46,267 nucleotides of DNA. Origin: Planctomycetia bacterium. Its GTDB lineage: Bacteria > Planctomycetota > UBA1135 > UBA2386. Position numbers and translations under genes: made by a program. This document shows positions 1 to 9,071 of the stretch, piece by piece. Location of the stretch: positions 1 to 46,267 of the forward strand of contig SXPB01000169.1 of NCBI GenBank assembly GCA_005776475.1, written 5' to 3'. The notes beneath the pieces were generated by a model. The model did no database searches. It was not told the DNA's origin and saw only the letters and a program-made list of their open reading frames with translations. How positions within the stretch are numbered: the stretch's first letter is position 1; each line of letters starts with the position of its first letter.

Positions 1-145
1 CGTGGCCGTCGGCCAGCAGGGCGATGAGGAGTCCGTCGAGCAGGGAGTCCTGGCCAACGATCACCGTCTGCAGCGCCTGGCGAACGGACTGCAGGATCCT
101 GGCCTCGGATTGGATGCGTTGGGCGATGGCGGTGACGTCGGTCAT
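1..145 (-). CDS. MoxR-family AAA ATPase, N-terminal fragment
   Basis: Only the first 48 codons lie in the window; the gene continues past the left edge. The translation from the ATG at 145 contains VIVGQDSLLDGLLIALLADG, which matches the start of MoxR AAA ATPases, where this segment immediately precedes the Walker A loop (not present here). MoxR ATPases act as chaperones that remodel or activate protein complexes, usually together with DUF58 and von Willebrand factor A proteins encoded downstream. It is the third gene of a minus-strand set (HEAT protein, small membrane protein, MoxR), with 57 bp between the preceding stop and this start. No clear ribosome binding site is visible. The family call rests on a short but characteristic stretch. 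Confidence 0.8.
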   Translation of the reverse strand, partial: MTDVTAIAQRIQSEARILQSVRQALQTVIVGQDSLLDGLLIALLADGH

Positions 146-202
146 GCAGTGGTGTCGCGAGCGAAAAAGTGGCCCACGACGATACCGCTGGCGAAAGACT
201 CC

Positions 203-640
203 TCAACCACGCGATTGCCGACGCCGCGCGAAGCGTTCGCGGAAAGCCAGGAAGTTGACCGCCGGCAACGCCTCGACTTCGCCGCGAAACACCGCCCAGG
301 CGGCCGCTGCATCGGGCCCGCGGGCCCGGGCCGAGCGCGCCGCCGACTCCATTCCGAGCGCCGCCAAGGCCGCGATGGGATCGCCGAATTCCGGCCGCAG
401 GCGCGCATAGCTCGCCACCACGGCGTCCAACTCCGGCGCTTCGACGGCGGCAGCCGTCAGCGCCTGCAGCGCCAACACGTCGGCACACGGCACGGCATGC
501 CGCTCCGCGAGCGCTTCGCTGGCCGCGGCATCGGCTTCGATGCGCAGCACCTGCGAACGGGCGCGGAGGCCGAAGAACGCCAGCAGGAACGCCACTGCCG
601 CAGCCAGCAGCACCGGCCAGGACCCACGCCCGCGGCTCAA
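203..640 (-). CDS. Small single-pass membrane protein, unknown function
   Basis: A 145-residue protein with one N-terminal hydrophobic segment (about residues 8-26) and an Ala/Arg/Glu-rich, probably helical remainder that would lie outside the membrane. The start is TTG at 640, which overlaps the TGA of the upstream HEAT gene (TTGA), so translation is probably coupled to it. No recognised domain is visible. Its position between a HEAT-repeat protein and a MoxR ATPase suggests a membrane component of a MoxR-associated assembly, but that is inference from context only. Confidence 0.65.
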   Translation of the reverse strand: MSRGRGSWPVLLAAAVAFLLAFFGLRARSQVLRIEADAAASEALAERHAVPCADVLALQALTAAAVEAPELDAVVASYARLRPEFGDPIAALAALGMESAARSARARGPDAAAAWAVFRGEVEALPAVNFLAFRERFARRRQSRG

Positions 641-3507
641 CGGACGATGGCCTTCTGGGTGTCGAAGGCGATGCGGTAGCGCGCCGCGACCGCTTCGCGA
701 GCCTCTTGCGGCGACTGCGCCGAGATCGCGCCGAAGTCCTCACCGGTTAGGCCGCGCAACACGGCCGCAGTGAGCGCCCACAACCGACCGTCCGGCGCTT
801 CCACCAGCAGGCGAACCAGTTCGGGCACGGCCGGACTGGCGGCGCCGGCGACGAACTGCTCGGCGCGCAACGACGTCTGCACCTTGTCGGTCTGCAGCGC
901 ATCGAGCAGCCATTGCCACTGCGGGGCCGTGCGGTTCTTCGGGTACCACGCCTCGACCATGTCGATGCGATCCTGCGCCGCGGCAAACGACAGCCCGGTG
1001 GCGCCCTCGAGGTAGGCGGCGGCCATCGGCGCCCGCCGCGGATCGCGCAGCAGGTCCATCAGTTCGGGGACGGCCCCGGCGTCATGCCACGCGCCGAGCA
1101 GCAACACCAGCTCGGCGCGGATCACGGGATCCTGCACGACCTGCAGTTGGCCGCGCAGCGCCGGAATCGCGCGCACGCCCGCCTGCCGCTGCAGATGCAG
1201 CCGCGCCAGGGTGCCGAGGTCCTTGCCGTAGCCGACCACGACCAGGTCGGCCAGCACATGCGCCGCGCGCGGATCGTCCAACTCGCCGAGGCCACGCATC
1301 GCCGCATCCTTGTCGTCCTGCGACTTGCTGAGCAACGCGCGCTGCAGCACCGAGAACGCCATGTCGCCGCCGACGCGACCGAGCGACCGCAGGCACTCGC
1401 GGCGCAGGATCGGGTCGCTGGCCTCGGCGACGATGCGATCGATCAGCGGCTTCTGGGCGGCGGTGACCTGCAGGTGGCCGACGGCCTGGGCTGCCGCCAG
1501 GCACACTTCGGCATCGGCATCGGCCAGCAGCTCGACCAGGCGTCCGGCGGCGCGCGTGTCGCGCACCACCATCACCTCGTAGATGCCGGCGCGACGCACC
1601 ACCGGGTTGTCGTCGCGCAGCGCTGCCAGCACCGCGTCGGAGCCGAGCATCGTGAACACCGAACGCACGGCGGCGCGACCGCCGTCCTTCTGCCGCGTCG
1701 CCAGGTCGACGGCCTGGCGCCAAACGCGATCGCCGGGCACCGTGGCCGCGAGTTCGAGCAACCGCAGGTCGACTTCGCCCAGCTGCGGCAACGCCGCGAG
1801 CATCGCCAACGCCGCCTCGCCGTCGCTTTCGCCGAGCAGGGTCTTGTGGTCCGGATGCCGCGCCACGAAATCGACCGCGCGCGCCCGCAGCGGGTTGGAC
1901 ACGGACGGCCACACTGCGATCGCCCGCGCGAAGAAACGTCGGCCGCGGTCGAGTGCGGCGGGGTGCGCTTCACGCCAGGCGGTCTCCGCCCGCCAGAAGG
2001 CCGCCCGGTCGGGCTCGGTCTTCGGGTTGCGGAACAACTGCCAGACATGGTCGTCGAGGCGCGCCTGCACCAACGCCACCAGCGCATCGAAGCGAGGGTG
2101 GTCGGCGAGCGGCATCGTCACCTGGGCCCGACCGGACGGCACCTGCACCGCGAGCGAGCGCTGGCGCGGCAACGCCGAATCGACGCGCATCGCCGCTTCG
2201 TCGCCAAACCCACCCACTTGCAGCGCATTCACCAGATCGAGCATCTCGGCGCGCGTCAACACGGCTTCGGTCGCGCCTGCGAGCGGCTGCACATCGGCGA
2301 GGCCTTCGGCCAGCAGGCGCACGTGCCTGCCTTCGTGCCGGAACGACACCACCGCGTGCCCGACGTCCTGGTCGGTCACCCGCAGTTGCGCCCGCACGGC
2401 GGCAAAACCCTCGCGCTGGTCCTTCCACCAGTCGCGCCACGACAACGCTTCGCCAGCCGCTGCCAACCGTCCCGTCGTGCGCACCAGCCGATCCTCGGCG
2501 GGCTTGCGCAGCAGATCGAGGTTGGGCACGAACGCGGTCGGCTGCACGACGTCGAGCAGCGCATCGACGATCGTCGCATCCTTGCCCTGCAACGCGGCGA
2601 CACCGCGATGACTCAGGTCGGCGAGCGCGATGGCCACGAGGCTCCGGGTCAGCACCTCCGGATCGCTGGCGCGGGCGAGCAGCGGCGCCGCGAACTCGTC
2701 AGGCAGCACCTTGGCGTCGCCGTGTTCGGCGATGCGGGCCAGGGCGAACGCCGCGTAGGCAGAGCCACGATCGACCACGGGAGCCTTGGCGAGCGACTGC
2801 ATCGCCGCCACGGCCGGCATGCCCATCCCGACCAACGCGTTGCAGGCGGCTCCAGCGAGCGCCGCGTCCTTCGACAAGAGGTCGCACAAGCGCGCCGCCG
2901 CCACGTCGCCGGGCATCGCCTGCAGCAGGTCGATCCCGCGCATCTGCAGGTCGAGCGATTGGTCGCGCGACAACTCGATCGCGAACGCGAGGTCCTCCGG
3001 TTGCAGCAGCGGGATCAGCACCTCGGCGGCGTGCCGCCGAACCCCGGCGATGCGGCCACGAATGCACTCGCGCAACGCCGCCTTGCGTCCATCTCCCTTC
3101 AACGCCGCCATCGTCTCCACCACCGGCCGCGTGGCTTCGGCCAACGGTCGCGCCAGCAGCTGGAACAACAGTTCGTCGCCCACGCGCGGCGACGAACCAC
3201 CGAATCGGCGCGCGACCAGCATCAGATTGGTCATCTCGTTGGCGCGAGCACTGCGCGCCACTTCGAGGATCAGTGACTCCATCGCCGCGGGCGCATAGGC
3301 GCCGGCCATCTCGTGCAACTTCAAGTCAACGCGCGCCGGCGGCCCTTGCATCTCGAGCAGGTCGCGACGGAAGCGCTCGATCTCGGTGAGCGGACGGACC
3401 AACGTGTCCTTTGCCGCGGCAGCCGTCGTCCGTGGCGGCAACGTGATGTCGCCCCCAGGGAAGGCCTGCGGCAACAAGGAGAAGATCAGCGAGGCGGTGA
3501 CGGTCAT
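637..3507 (-). CDS. Exported HEAT-repeat protein
   Basis: A protein of 956 residues dominated by alpha-helical HEAT-type repeats. Clear units include a run containing DDNPVVRRAGIYEVMVVRDT followed by repeats of the form D-(P/A)-x-(I/V)-R-x-x-(A/C)-x-x-(A/S)-(L/V)-G in the C-terminal half. The N-terminal half has further helical repeats, and the middle carries a WWKDQREGF segment. The ATG at 3507 is preferred over upstream codons because it has GGAG nine bases upstream and is followed by a hydrophobic leader (residues 4-15), so the protein is probably exported. HEAT solenoids serve as protein-binding scaffolds; no catalytic residues are seen. It heads an operon with the small membrane protein and the MoxR ATPase. 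Long open frames on the opposite strand are GC-driven shadows. Confidence 0.85.
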   Translation of the reverse strand: MTVTASLIFSLLPQAFPGGDITLPPRTTAAAAKDTLVRPLTEIERFRRDLLEMQGPPARVDLKLHEMAGAYAPAAMESLILEVARSARANEMTNLMLVARRFGGSSPRVGDELLFQLLARPLAEATRPVVETMAALKGDGRKAALRECIRGRIAGVRRHAAEVLIPLLQPEDLAFAIELSRDQSLDLQMRGIDLLQAMPGDVAAARLCDLLSKDAALAGAACNALVGMGMPAVAAMQSLAKAPVVDRGSAYAAFALARIAEHGDAKVLPDEFAAPLLARASDPEVLTRSLVAIALADLSHRGVAALQGKDATIVDALLDVVQPTAFVPNLDLLRKPAEDRLVRTTGRLAAAGEALSWRDWWKDQREGFAAVRAQLRVTDQDVGHAVVSFRHEGRHVRLLAEGLADVQPLAGATEAVLTRAEMLDLVNALQVGGFGDEAAMRVDSALPRQRSLAVQVPSGRAQVTMPLADHPRFDALVALVQARLDDHVWQLFRNPKTEPDRAAFWRAETAWREAHPAALDRGRRFFARAIAVWPSVSNPLRARAVDFVARHPDHKTLLGESDGEAALAMLAALPQLGEVDLRLLELAATVPGDRVWRQAVDLATRQKDGGRAAVRSVFTMLGSDAVLAALRDDNPVVRRAGIYEVMVVRDTRAAGRLVELLADADAEVCLAAAQAVGHLQVTAAQKPLIDRIVAEASDPILRRECLRSLGRVGGDMAFSVLQRALLSKSQDDKDAAMRGLGELDDPRAAHVLADLVVVGYGKDLGTLARLHLQRQAGVRAIPALRGQLQVVQDPVIRAELVLLLGAWHDAGAVPELMDLLRDPRRAPMAAAYLEGATGLSFAAAQDRIDMVEAWYPKNRTAPQWQWLLDALQTDKVQTSLRAEQFVAGAASPAVPELVRLLVEAPDGRLWALTAAVLRGLTGEDFGAISAQSPQEAREAVAARYRIAFDTQKAIVR

Positions 3508-3755
3508 TCGTACGGCTCCGACGGGGTAGTCCCTGGCCGGGGGCGGGCAGGGGTCGGGTGGCAGAGGGCGCCGAATCCTACCGAGTCCGATGGTACCTGT
3601 CCCGGCCATGTCGGCCCCGCTGCCACGAGTTCGTCGCAATGGCCCGCAGCGCCGCCGGAAACCGGAGCCAAGACCATATCACCACTGGCGGGGAGTCGAA
3701 TCTTCCTCAAGCGCAGGTCCCTGGTTGACCCGATAGCCCAGGACTGGAGACCCAG

Positions 3756-5993
3756 ATGCGCAATAATTCGCTGCAAACCAAGCTCATCGCCTACAGCCTG
3801 TTCTGCGGCGTCCTGCCGCTGGTCGCCTCCACGGCGTTCTGCATCTTCGCAGCCAGCTCGGCAATGCACGAAGCCATCGTCGAAGCCGAGACCGGCTTCA
3901 CGCGCGACACGCAATCCCGTCTCACGGCTATCCGCGACACGATGGCGCGGTCGCTCGAAGACTACGCGCGCTCGGTCGAGAGCGACGTGGTGCTGCTGGC
4001 CGCCTCGCCGCACACCGCGGCAGCGCTGCGCCTGCTGGGCACCGAGTATGCGAACCATGCCAAGAACGCCGGGCTGGACGAGGCCCGCGTGGCCGCGATG
4101 CGCAGTGAACTCGGCCAGTACTACGACACCCAGTTCGGTGCTGAATACGCCCGCCAGAACCCGGGGGCGACTTCGCCGGCAGCGGCCTGGCTCGGTCGCC
4201 TCGACGACGCCAATGCCGTCGCGCTGCAGCACGCGTTCATCCAGCAGAACCCGCACCCGCTCGGCAAGAAGCACACGCTCGACCAGCTGCCCGGCGACCA
4301 GAGCGCCTACGGCAAGCTGCATGCGCAGTACCATCCGTGGTTCCGCCACCTGGTCGAACGCGTCGGCTACTACGACGTGTTCCTCGTCGATACGCAGGGA
4401 ACGATCGTCTACACGGTCTTCAAGGAACTCGACTTCGCCACCTCGCTGACCAGCGGTTCGCATGCCAGCAGCGGGCTCGCAGAAGCGGTGAAGAAGGCAC
4501 TCGCCGAAAGCCACGGCACCGTGTGCCTGTCGGACTTCAAGCAGTATCCCGCCTCGTACGAAGCACCCGCCGCGTTCGCCGCGGCCCCGATCCACGTGGA
4601 CGGCCAACTGCTCGGCGCCGTCGCGGTGCAGATGCCGCTCGATCGCATCACCCGCGTCATGAGCGCGCGCGCAGGACTCGGCGAAACCGGCGAAGCGTTC
4701 ATGGTCGGCGGCGATGGCCTGCTGCGCAGCGACACCCGCAACGACACCCAGCACCGCACGGTGCTGGCGAGCTTCAAGGACCCGGCCAACGGCAACGTCG
4801 ACACCCCCGCCACCCGCCGTGGTGGCGCTGGCGAATCAGGCGTCACCTCGTATCCCAACTACGCCGGCCGCACGGTGGTCGGCGCCTTCGGCCCGGTGAT
4901 GTTCCTCGGCCAGCGCTGGACGCTCTGTGCCGAACAGCAGTCGGTCGAAGCGATGGCGTCGGCAACCGAGATCCGCTCGATCGGCGAAGCGAGTTCACGC
5001 CAGTTCCTGCTGATCAACCTGATCGTCGTGCTCGCCTTCGGCAGCATGGTGGCGGCGACGGGCCTGTGGATGTCGCGGCGCATGGCAAAGCCGGCCCGCC
5101 TGGGTGCCGCGGTCCTGGCTAGGGTCGCCGAGGGTGACCTGTGCGGACGCTTGACCGACAACACCACCGACGAGATCGGCCAGATGGGCCAATCGTTGAA
5201 CACCGCCCTTGAGAACCTGTCGACCACGTTGGCCGTGGCCCAGGAATGCGTCGTGCAGATCGACACCACCGCCGGCGACCTCAAGGCGACGAGCAAGTCG
5301 CTCGCCGACGGCGCCAGCCAAACCGCCGCCAACCTCGAAGAGATGCGCGGGACGATCGCCGAGATCTCCCTCCTCAGCGAGACCGTGGCCAACAAGGCGC
5401 ACGACGCCAACCAGCTGGCGCAGGAAACGCAAAGTGCCGTCACCTGCGGCCAGAGTGCAACCGAACGCATGGCCACAGCGATGAGCGAAGCGCAGGATGC
5501 CTCGCGTGCCGTCGCCAAGATCCTCGGCACGATCGACGGCATTGCCTTCCAGACCAACCTGCGCGCCCGGAATGCGGCGGTCGCAGCCGCTCGCGCCGGC
5601 GAAGCTGGCAAGGGCTTCGCAGTCGTCGCCGAAGAAGTGCGCGGCCTGGCGCAGCGCAGTGCAACGGCCGCCCGCGAGACCGCCGAGTGCATCCAGCGTT
5701 CGACCGAACGCACCAACGCCGGTGCCGAAGCCAGCAAGCTGGTGCAGGATTCGTTTGCGTCGATCCTGAACTCGTCGCAGAAGACCACGGCACTGATCGG
5801 CGACGTGATGGCGTCGGTGCGGGCCGAGAACGAGCACCTGTCGATCGTCAGCGGCGTCGTCGCCAAGATCGACTCGATGACGCAATCCAACGCCAGCGCG
5901 GCCGAGGAACTCAGCGCCGCGGTGGCGATGAGCCAGGAACAGACGACCGCCGTGCGCGCGAACCTGTCCCGCTTCAAGGTCGCGAAGACCTGA
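3756..5993 (+). CDS. Methyl-accepting chemotaxis protein with extracellular sensor domain
   Basis: A 745-residue chemoreceptor. The first membrane helix is at about residues 11-35, a periplasmic Cache-like ligand domain runs to about 415, the second membrane helix is at about 416-440, followed by HAMP (441-495) and a cytoplasmic coiled-coil signalling domain. The hairpin tip (593-616) reads [20 protein letters not shown] followed by RAGE and then [18 protein letters not shown]. Compared with E. coli Tsr, two leucines are replaced by Arg (603, 605) and a glutamate by Ala (610); see findings. The start has GGAG eight bases upstream. No CheR/CheB-binding pentapeptide is present at the C terminus and no che genes lie in the window, so it is an orphan receptor here. 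It leads a plus-strand cluster with short gaps, though its neighbours are not chemotaxis genes. Confidence 0.93.
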   Translation: MRNNSLQTKLIAYSLFCGVLPLVASTAFCIFAASSAMHEAIVEAETGFTRDTQSRLTAIRDTMARSLEDYARSVESDVVLLAASPHTAAALRLLGTEYANHAKNAGLDEARVAAMRSELGQYYDTQFGAEYARQNPGATSPAAAWLGRLDDANAVALQHAFIQQNPHPLGKKHTLDQLPGDQSAYGKLHAQYHPWFRHLVERVGYYDVFLVDTQGTIVYTVFKELDFATSLTSGSHASSGLAEAVKKALAESHGTVCLSDFKQYPASYEAPAAFAAAPIHVDGQLLGAVAVQMPLDRITRVMSARAGLGETGEAFMVGGDGLLRSDTRNDTQHRTVLASFKDPANGNVDTPATRRGGAGESGVTSYPNYAGRTVVGAFGPVMFLGQRWTLCAEQQSVEAMASATEIRSIGEASSRQFLLINLIVVLAFGSMVAATGLWMSRRMAKPARLGAAVLARVAEGDLCGRLTDNTTDEIGQMGQSLNTALENLSTTLAVAQECVVQIDTTAGDLKATSKSLADGASQTAANLEEMRGTIAEISLLSETVANKAHDANQLAQETQSAVTCGQSATERMATAMSEAQDASRAVAKILGTIDGIAFQTNLRARNAAVAAARAGEAGKGFAVVAEEVRGLAQRSATAARETAECIQRSTERTNAGAEASKLVQDSFASILNSSQKTTALIGDVMASVRAENEHLSIVSGVVAKIDSMTQSNASAAEELSAAVAMSQEQTTAVRANLSRFKVAKT

Positions 5994-6008
5994 TCGCCGC
6001 GGTCCGCG

Positions 6009-6962
6009 GTGCAGCGCGCGACGCTTGCACCGGCGCCGGTGGGCGGCACCATCGGCGCCTTGGCTCCTTCGACCCTGCGCGTCCACGCCGCCCTGCTGCT
6101 CGTCTCGATCCTGTTCGGGGCGAACTACCCCTTCACCAAACGCCTGCTGGCGGACATCCCGCCCAGCGTCTGGGTGGTGTTCCGCATCGCCTCGGCGGCG
6201 GCACTGCTATTGCCGCTGGCGGCATGGCTCGGCCGCGGCCGCGCATGGCCTGGAATGCGCCACTGGCCGCTGCTCGCGCTGGCTTCGTTGCTCGGCCTCG
6301 TCGGCAACCAGGTCCTGTTCAGCGAGGGACTCGCGCGCACGACCAGTGAGCACAGCTCGATCATCAACGCCTGCATCCCGATGTGGACGCTGCTGGCCGC
6401 GGTGGCGCTGGGCCAGGAACGGTTGGGGGCCGCGCGCATCGTCGCGATCGTCAGCGCCCTCGGCGGCGTGGCGTGGCTGCTCGGCGTCGACCGTGTGCTC
6501 TTCGCCAAGGACGACGACGCCGGCGCCACCCTGCTCGGCGATCTGTTGACGATGGCCAACGGAATGTTGTTCGCGCTGCACCTCGTGCTGCTGCGCCGGA
6601 TCGGCAAGGCCCATGACCCGTGGCACACCACGGCCCTGATGTTCGCGTTCGGCGTGCCGATGGTCGCGTGCTACGGCGGTGGATCGATCGATGCGGCGGC
6701 GGTCGACGCGGTGCTGACGCCGCCGCTCGTCTGGTTCGCGCTGTACGGCATCGTCGGCTGCACGGTCGTCTCCTACCTGCTGAACACCTGGGCGCTGCGG
6801 CACACCCACAGCTCGCAGGTGGCCCTGTACATCAACGTGCAACCCCTGGTCGCGGTAGTAGTCAACGCGGCAATGGGCGCTGACCTGCCGGGCCACCGAT
6901 TCTTCACCGCATTCGCGCTGGTCGCGTTCGGCCTCTGGCTGCACGTGCGCAGTGCGCGGTAG
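6009..6962 (+). CDS. EamA-family (DMT) transporter
   Basis: A 317-residue integral membrane protein with about ten hydrophobic helices arranged as two similar halves, as in drug/metabolite transporters of the EamA type. Characteristic family positions are the LFGANYPFTKR segment in the first helix and QVALYINVQPLVAVV near the end. Such proteins export or import small metabolites by secondary transport; the substrate cannot be read from sequence. The assigned start is GTG at 6009, 15 bases after the chemoreceptor stop. Other in-frame starts (GTG near 6039, TTG near 6060) are possible because the first helix begins only around residue 24 and no clear ribosome binding site is seen. It is followed after 13 bp by the RNA methyltransferase. 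Confidence 0.88.
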   Translation: MQRATLAPAPVGGTIGALAPSTLRVHAALLLVSILFGANYPFTKRLLADIPPSVWVVFRIASAAALLLPLAAWLGRGRAWPGMRHWPLLALASLLGLVGNQVLFSEGLARTTSEHSSIINACIPMWTLLAAVALGQERLGAARIVAIVSALGGVAWLLGVDRVLFAKDDDAGATLLGDLLTMANGMLFALHLVLLRRIGKAHDPWHTTALMFAFGVPMVACYGGGSIDAAAVDAVLTPPLVWFALYGIVGCTVVSYLLNTWALRHTHSSQVALYINVQPLVAVVVNAAMGADLPGHRFFTAFALVAFGLWLHVRSAR

Positions 6963-6975
6963 CCTGTTCGCCCCC

Positions 6976-8250
6976 ATGACCCTGCCCACCCTCGGCCAGA
7001 TCCTCGAAGTCACCGTCGAACGCTTCGGGTTTGGCGGGTTCGCCATCGCCCGCCGCGAAGGCCTCGCCGTGTTCGTGCCGTTCGGCGCACCGGGCGATCG
7101 CCTGCGCGTCGAGATCACCGAGCAGCAGAAGAACCACGTGCGCAGCCGCATCGTCGAGATCCTCGAACCCGGACCGTCGCGGGTGACGCCGCGGTGCAAG
7201 CACTTCGGCGAATGTGGCGGCTGCCAACTGCAGCACGTCGACTACGCAACCCAGGTCGCCGCGAAGCAGGAGTTCGTGCGCGACGCCCTGGTGCGCACCG
7301 GCGGGTTCGATTGGCCCCAACCCGTGGTCGTGCACCATGCCCATCCGTGGGGCTACCGCAGCCGCACCCAACTCAAGCTGACGGCGACCTCGGGCGAACG
7401 CAATGACGGCAGCCACGGTCGGCTCGGCCGCAAGGAGCGGCGCGCGCGCGCAGCGGCGGCCCCCGCGGTCGACGCGTCGGCGCCGACGGCCGCGCCCGTG
7501 CTCGGCTTCCATCGCGCGCTGTCGCACGGCGTCGTCGACGTCGAGCAATGCCCGGTGCTGGCGACCGAACTCGAACAGGCGCTACCCACGGTGCGCGCCG
7601 CGGTCGCCGGCCTGCCGCAGAAGGAATGGCCGTACCAGATCGACGGCGCCTGCGGTACCGGCGGCGCGTCCTGGGCGCCGGACCTGCCAGGCATGCGCAA
7701 GGACCTGGTCGAACACATCGTCGGTGGATTCCGCTACCTGATCGAGCCGGAGAGTTTCTTCCAGGGCAACCGCCACCTGGTCGAGACGTTGGTGCAGGGC
7801 GCGCTCGGCGACGAACGCGGCGGTCTCGCCTTCGACCTCTACGCCGGCGTCGGCCTGTTCTCGTTGCCGCTGTCGCAGCGTTTCGCGCGGGTCGTGGCCG
7901 TCGAAGACGAACGGCGCGCATGCACGCTCGGCCGCGTCAACGTGAAGACCAACGGCTGCGACAACGTCACCTACCTGCGCGCGACGACGGAGCAGTTCTT
8001 GCGCGAGAACAAGGAACGGCCCGACCTCGTGCTGATGGATCCGCCGCGCCTCGGCGCCAAGCCGGCGATCCCGGCCCTGCTGCATCTGCGCGCGCGACGG
8101 CTGGTCTACGTGTCGTGCGATCCGCAGACGCTGGCGCGCGACCTGCGCCAACTCGTCGACGGCGGCTATGTTCTCGAACAGGTCGAAGGCTTCGACATGT
8201 TCCCGCAGACCTTCCACGTCGAAGCCGTAGCCAGGCTGCGACTCGCATAG
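6976..8250 (+). CDS. rlmD: RumA/TrmA-family RNA (uracil-5-)-methyltransferase
   Basis: A 424-residue S-adenosylmethionine-dependent enzyme forming 5-methyluridine in RNA. It has an N-terminal TRAM RNA-binding domain (about 1-65), an iron-sulfur cluster motif with Cys74, Cys80, Cys83 and Cys192, the SAM-binding FDLYAGVGLFSLPL motif, the DLVLMDPPR motif, the nucleophilic cysteine in YVSCDP (Cys381) and the general-base glutamate (Glu416) in HVEAV. The Fe-S cysteines and TRAM domain favour the RumA (RlmD, 23S rRNA) subfamily over tRNA-specific TrmA, but the exact uridine target is not readable. An Ala-rich insert (about 140-175) separates the third and fourth cluster cysteines. The ATG at 6976 is chosen because it begins the TRAM domain; the upstream in-frame GTG at 6952 would overlap the transporter gene. 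Confidence 0.92.
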   Translation: MTLPTLGQILEVTVERFGFGGFAIARREGLAVFVPFGAPGDRLRVEITEQQKNHVRSRIVEILEPGPSRVTPRCKHFGECGGCQLQHVDYATQVAAKQEFVRDALVRTGGFDWPQPVVVHHAHPWGYRSRTQLKLTATSGERNDGSHGRLGRKERRARAAAAPAVDASAPTAAPVLGFHRALSHGVVDVEQCPVLATELEQALPTVRAAVAGLPQKEWPYQIDGACGTGGASWAPDLPGMRKDLVEHIVGGFRYLIEPESFFQGNRHLVETLVQGALGDERGGLAFDLYAGVGLFSLPLSQRFARVVAVEDERRACTLGRVNVKTNGCDNVTYLRATTEQFLRENKERPDLVLMDPPRLGAKPAIPALLHLRARRLVYVSCDPQTLARDLRQLVDGGYVLEQVEGFDMFPQTFHVEAVARLRLA

Positions 8251-8252
8251 CC

Positions 8253-9062
8253 ATGATCACCACGCGCTGGATCGACGTTCCGGAACGCGACGGCGCCCGC
8301 GCCTGCACGCTGGCCGTGCACCTGTGCGGCCAAGGTCCGTTGGCGGTGCTGCTGCACGGCTACCCGCTCGACCACCGCATGTGGCTCGACCTCATGCACG
8401 GGCCGCTGGCGCACCGCCGCACGCTCGCGGCGATCGACCTGCGCGGCCACGGCCGGTCGCCGGGCAGCGGGGACCCTGTGCACACGATGGACCTGCTCGC
8501 CGACGACACCGCCGCGGTGATCAAGACGCTGAGCAACGCCGGCGCCGGCGTCGCCGCCCTGAGCATGGGCGGCTACGTCGCGTTCGCGCTGTGGGCGCGG
8601 CACCCGCACCTGGTGCGTTCGCTGGTGCTCGCCAACACGCGGGCGATCGCGGATTCGCCCGAAGCGCGCGCCGGTCGCGACGCGGCGATCGCCACGGTGC
8701 TGACCAAGGGCCGCACCGCGATCGCCGACGCGATGCTGCCGCGCCTGTTGCCGCCGGACGCCGATCCGCTGCTCGCCGCGCGCGTGCGCACGATGGTCGA
8801 AGACACGCCGGCGGAGACGATCGTCGCCGACTTGCGCGGATTGCAGCAGCGGCCCGATCGCGGTGCGCTCCTGCCGACGATCACGGTGCCCACGCTGGTC
8901 GTCGCCGGCACCGCCGATCCGATTGCGCCGCTGGCCGAAAGCGGAGCGATGGCCCGGGCGATCCCCGGCGCGCACTTCCTCGCCCTGCCCGGCACGGCGC
9001 ACCTGGCGCCGATGGAACGGCCCGCCGAGTTCGCGGCCGCCGTCGGGCCCCTTTGGGCCTGA
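8253..9062 (+). CDS. Alpha/beta-fold hydrolase
   Basis: A 269-residue single-domain hydrolase. The oxyanion-hole segment LLHGYPLDHRMW, the nucleophile elbow ALSMGGY (Ser104), the acid AGTADPI (Asp222) and the histidine GTAHLAP (His250) form a complete catalytic triad. The GHGRS segment is typical of the 3-oxoadipate enol-lactonase/BioH-like group, but substrates in this superfamily cannot be assigned from sequence. No signal peptide is seen, so it is probably cytoplasmic. It starts two bases after the RNA methyltransferase stop, which implies co-transcription, and ends nine bases from the convergent chitinase gene. Confidence 0.9.
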   Translation: MITTRWIDVPERDGARACTLAVHLCGQGPLAVLLHGYPLDHRMWLDLMHGPLAHRRTLAAIDLRGHGRSPGSGDPVHTMDLLADDTAAVIKTLSNAGAGVAALSMGGYVAFALWARHPHLVRSLVLANTRAIADSPEARAGRDAAIATVLTKGRTAIADAMLPRLLPPDADPLLAARVRTMVEDTPAETIVADLRGLQQRPDRGALLPTITVPTLVVAGTADPIAPLAESGAMARAIPGAHFLALPGTAHLAPMERPAEFAAAVGPLWA

Positions 9063-9071
9063 CCAGAACGA

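Noticed and set aside
913..3276. Open frame of 787 codons on the plus strand opposite the HEAT gene
   Set aside because: His/Arg/Gln-rich low-complexity translation with no family features; it is the complement of a real gene in very GC-rich DNA.
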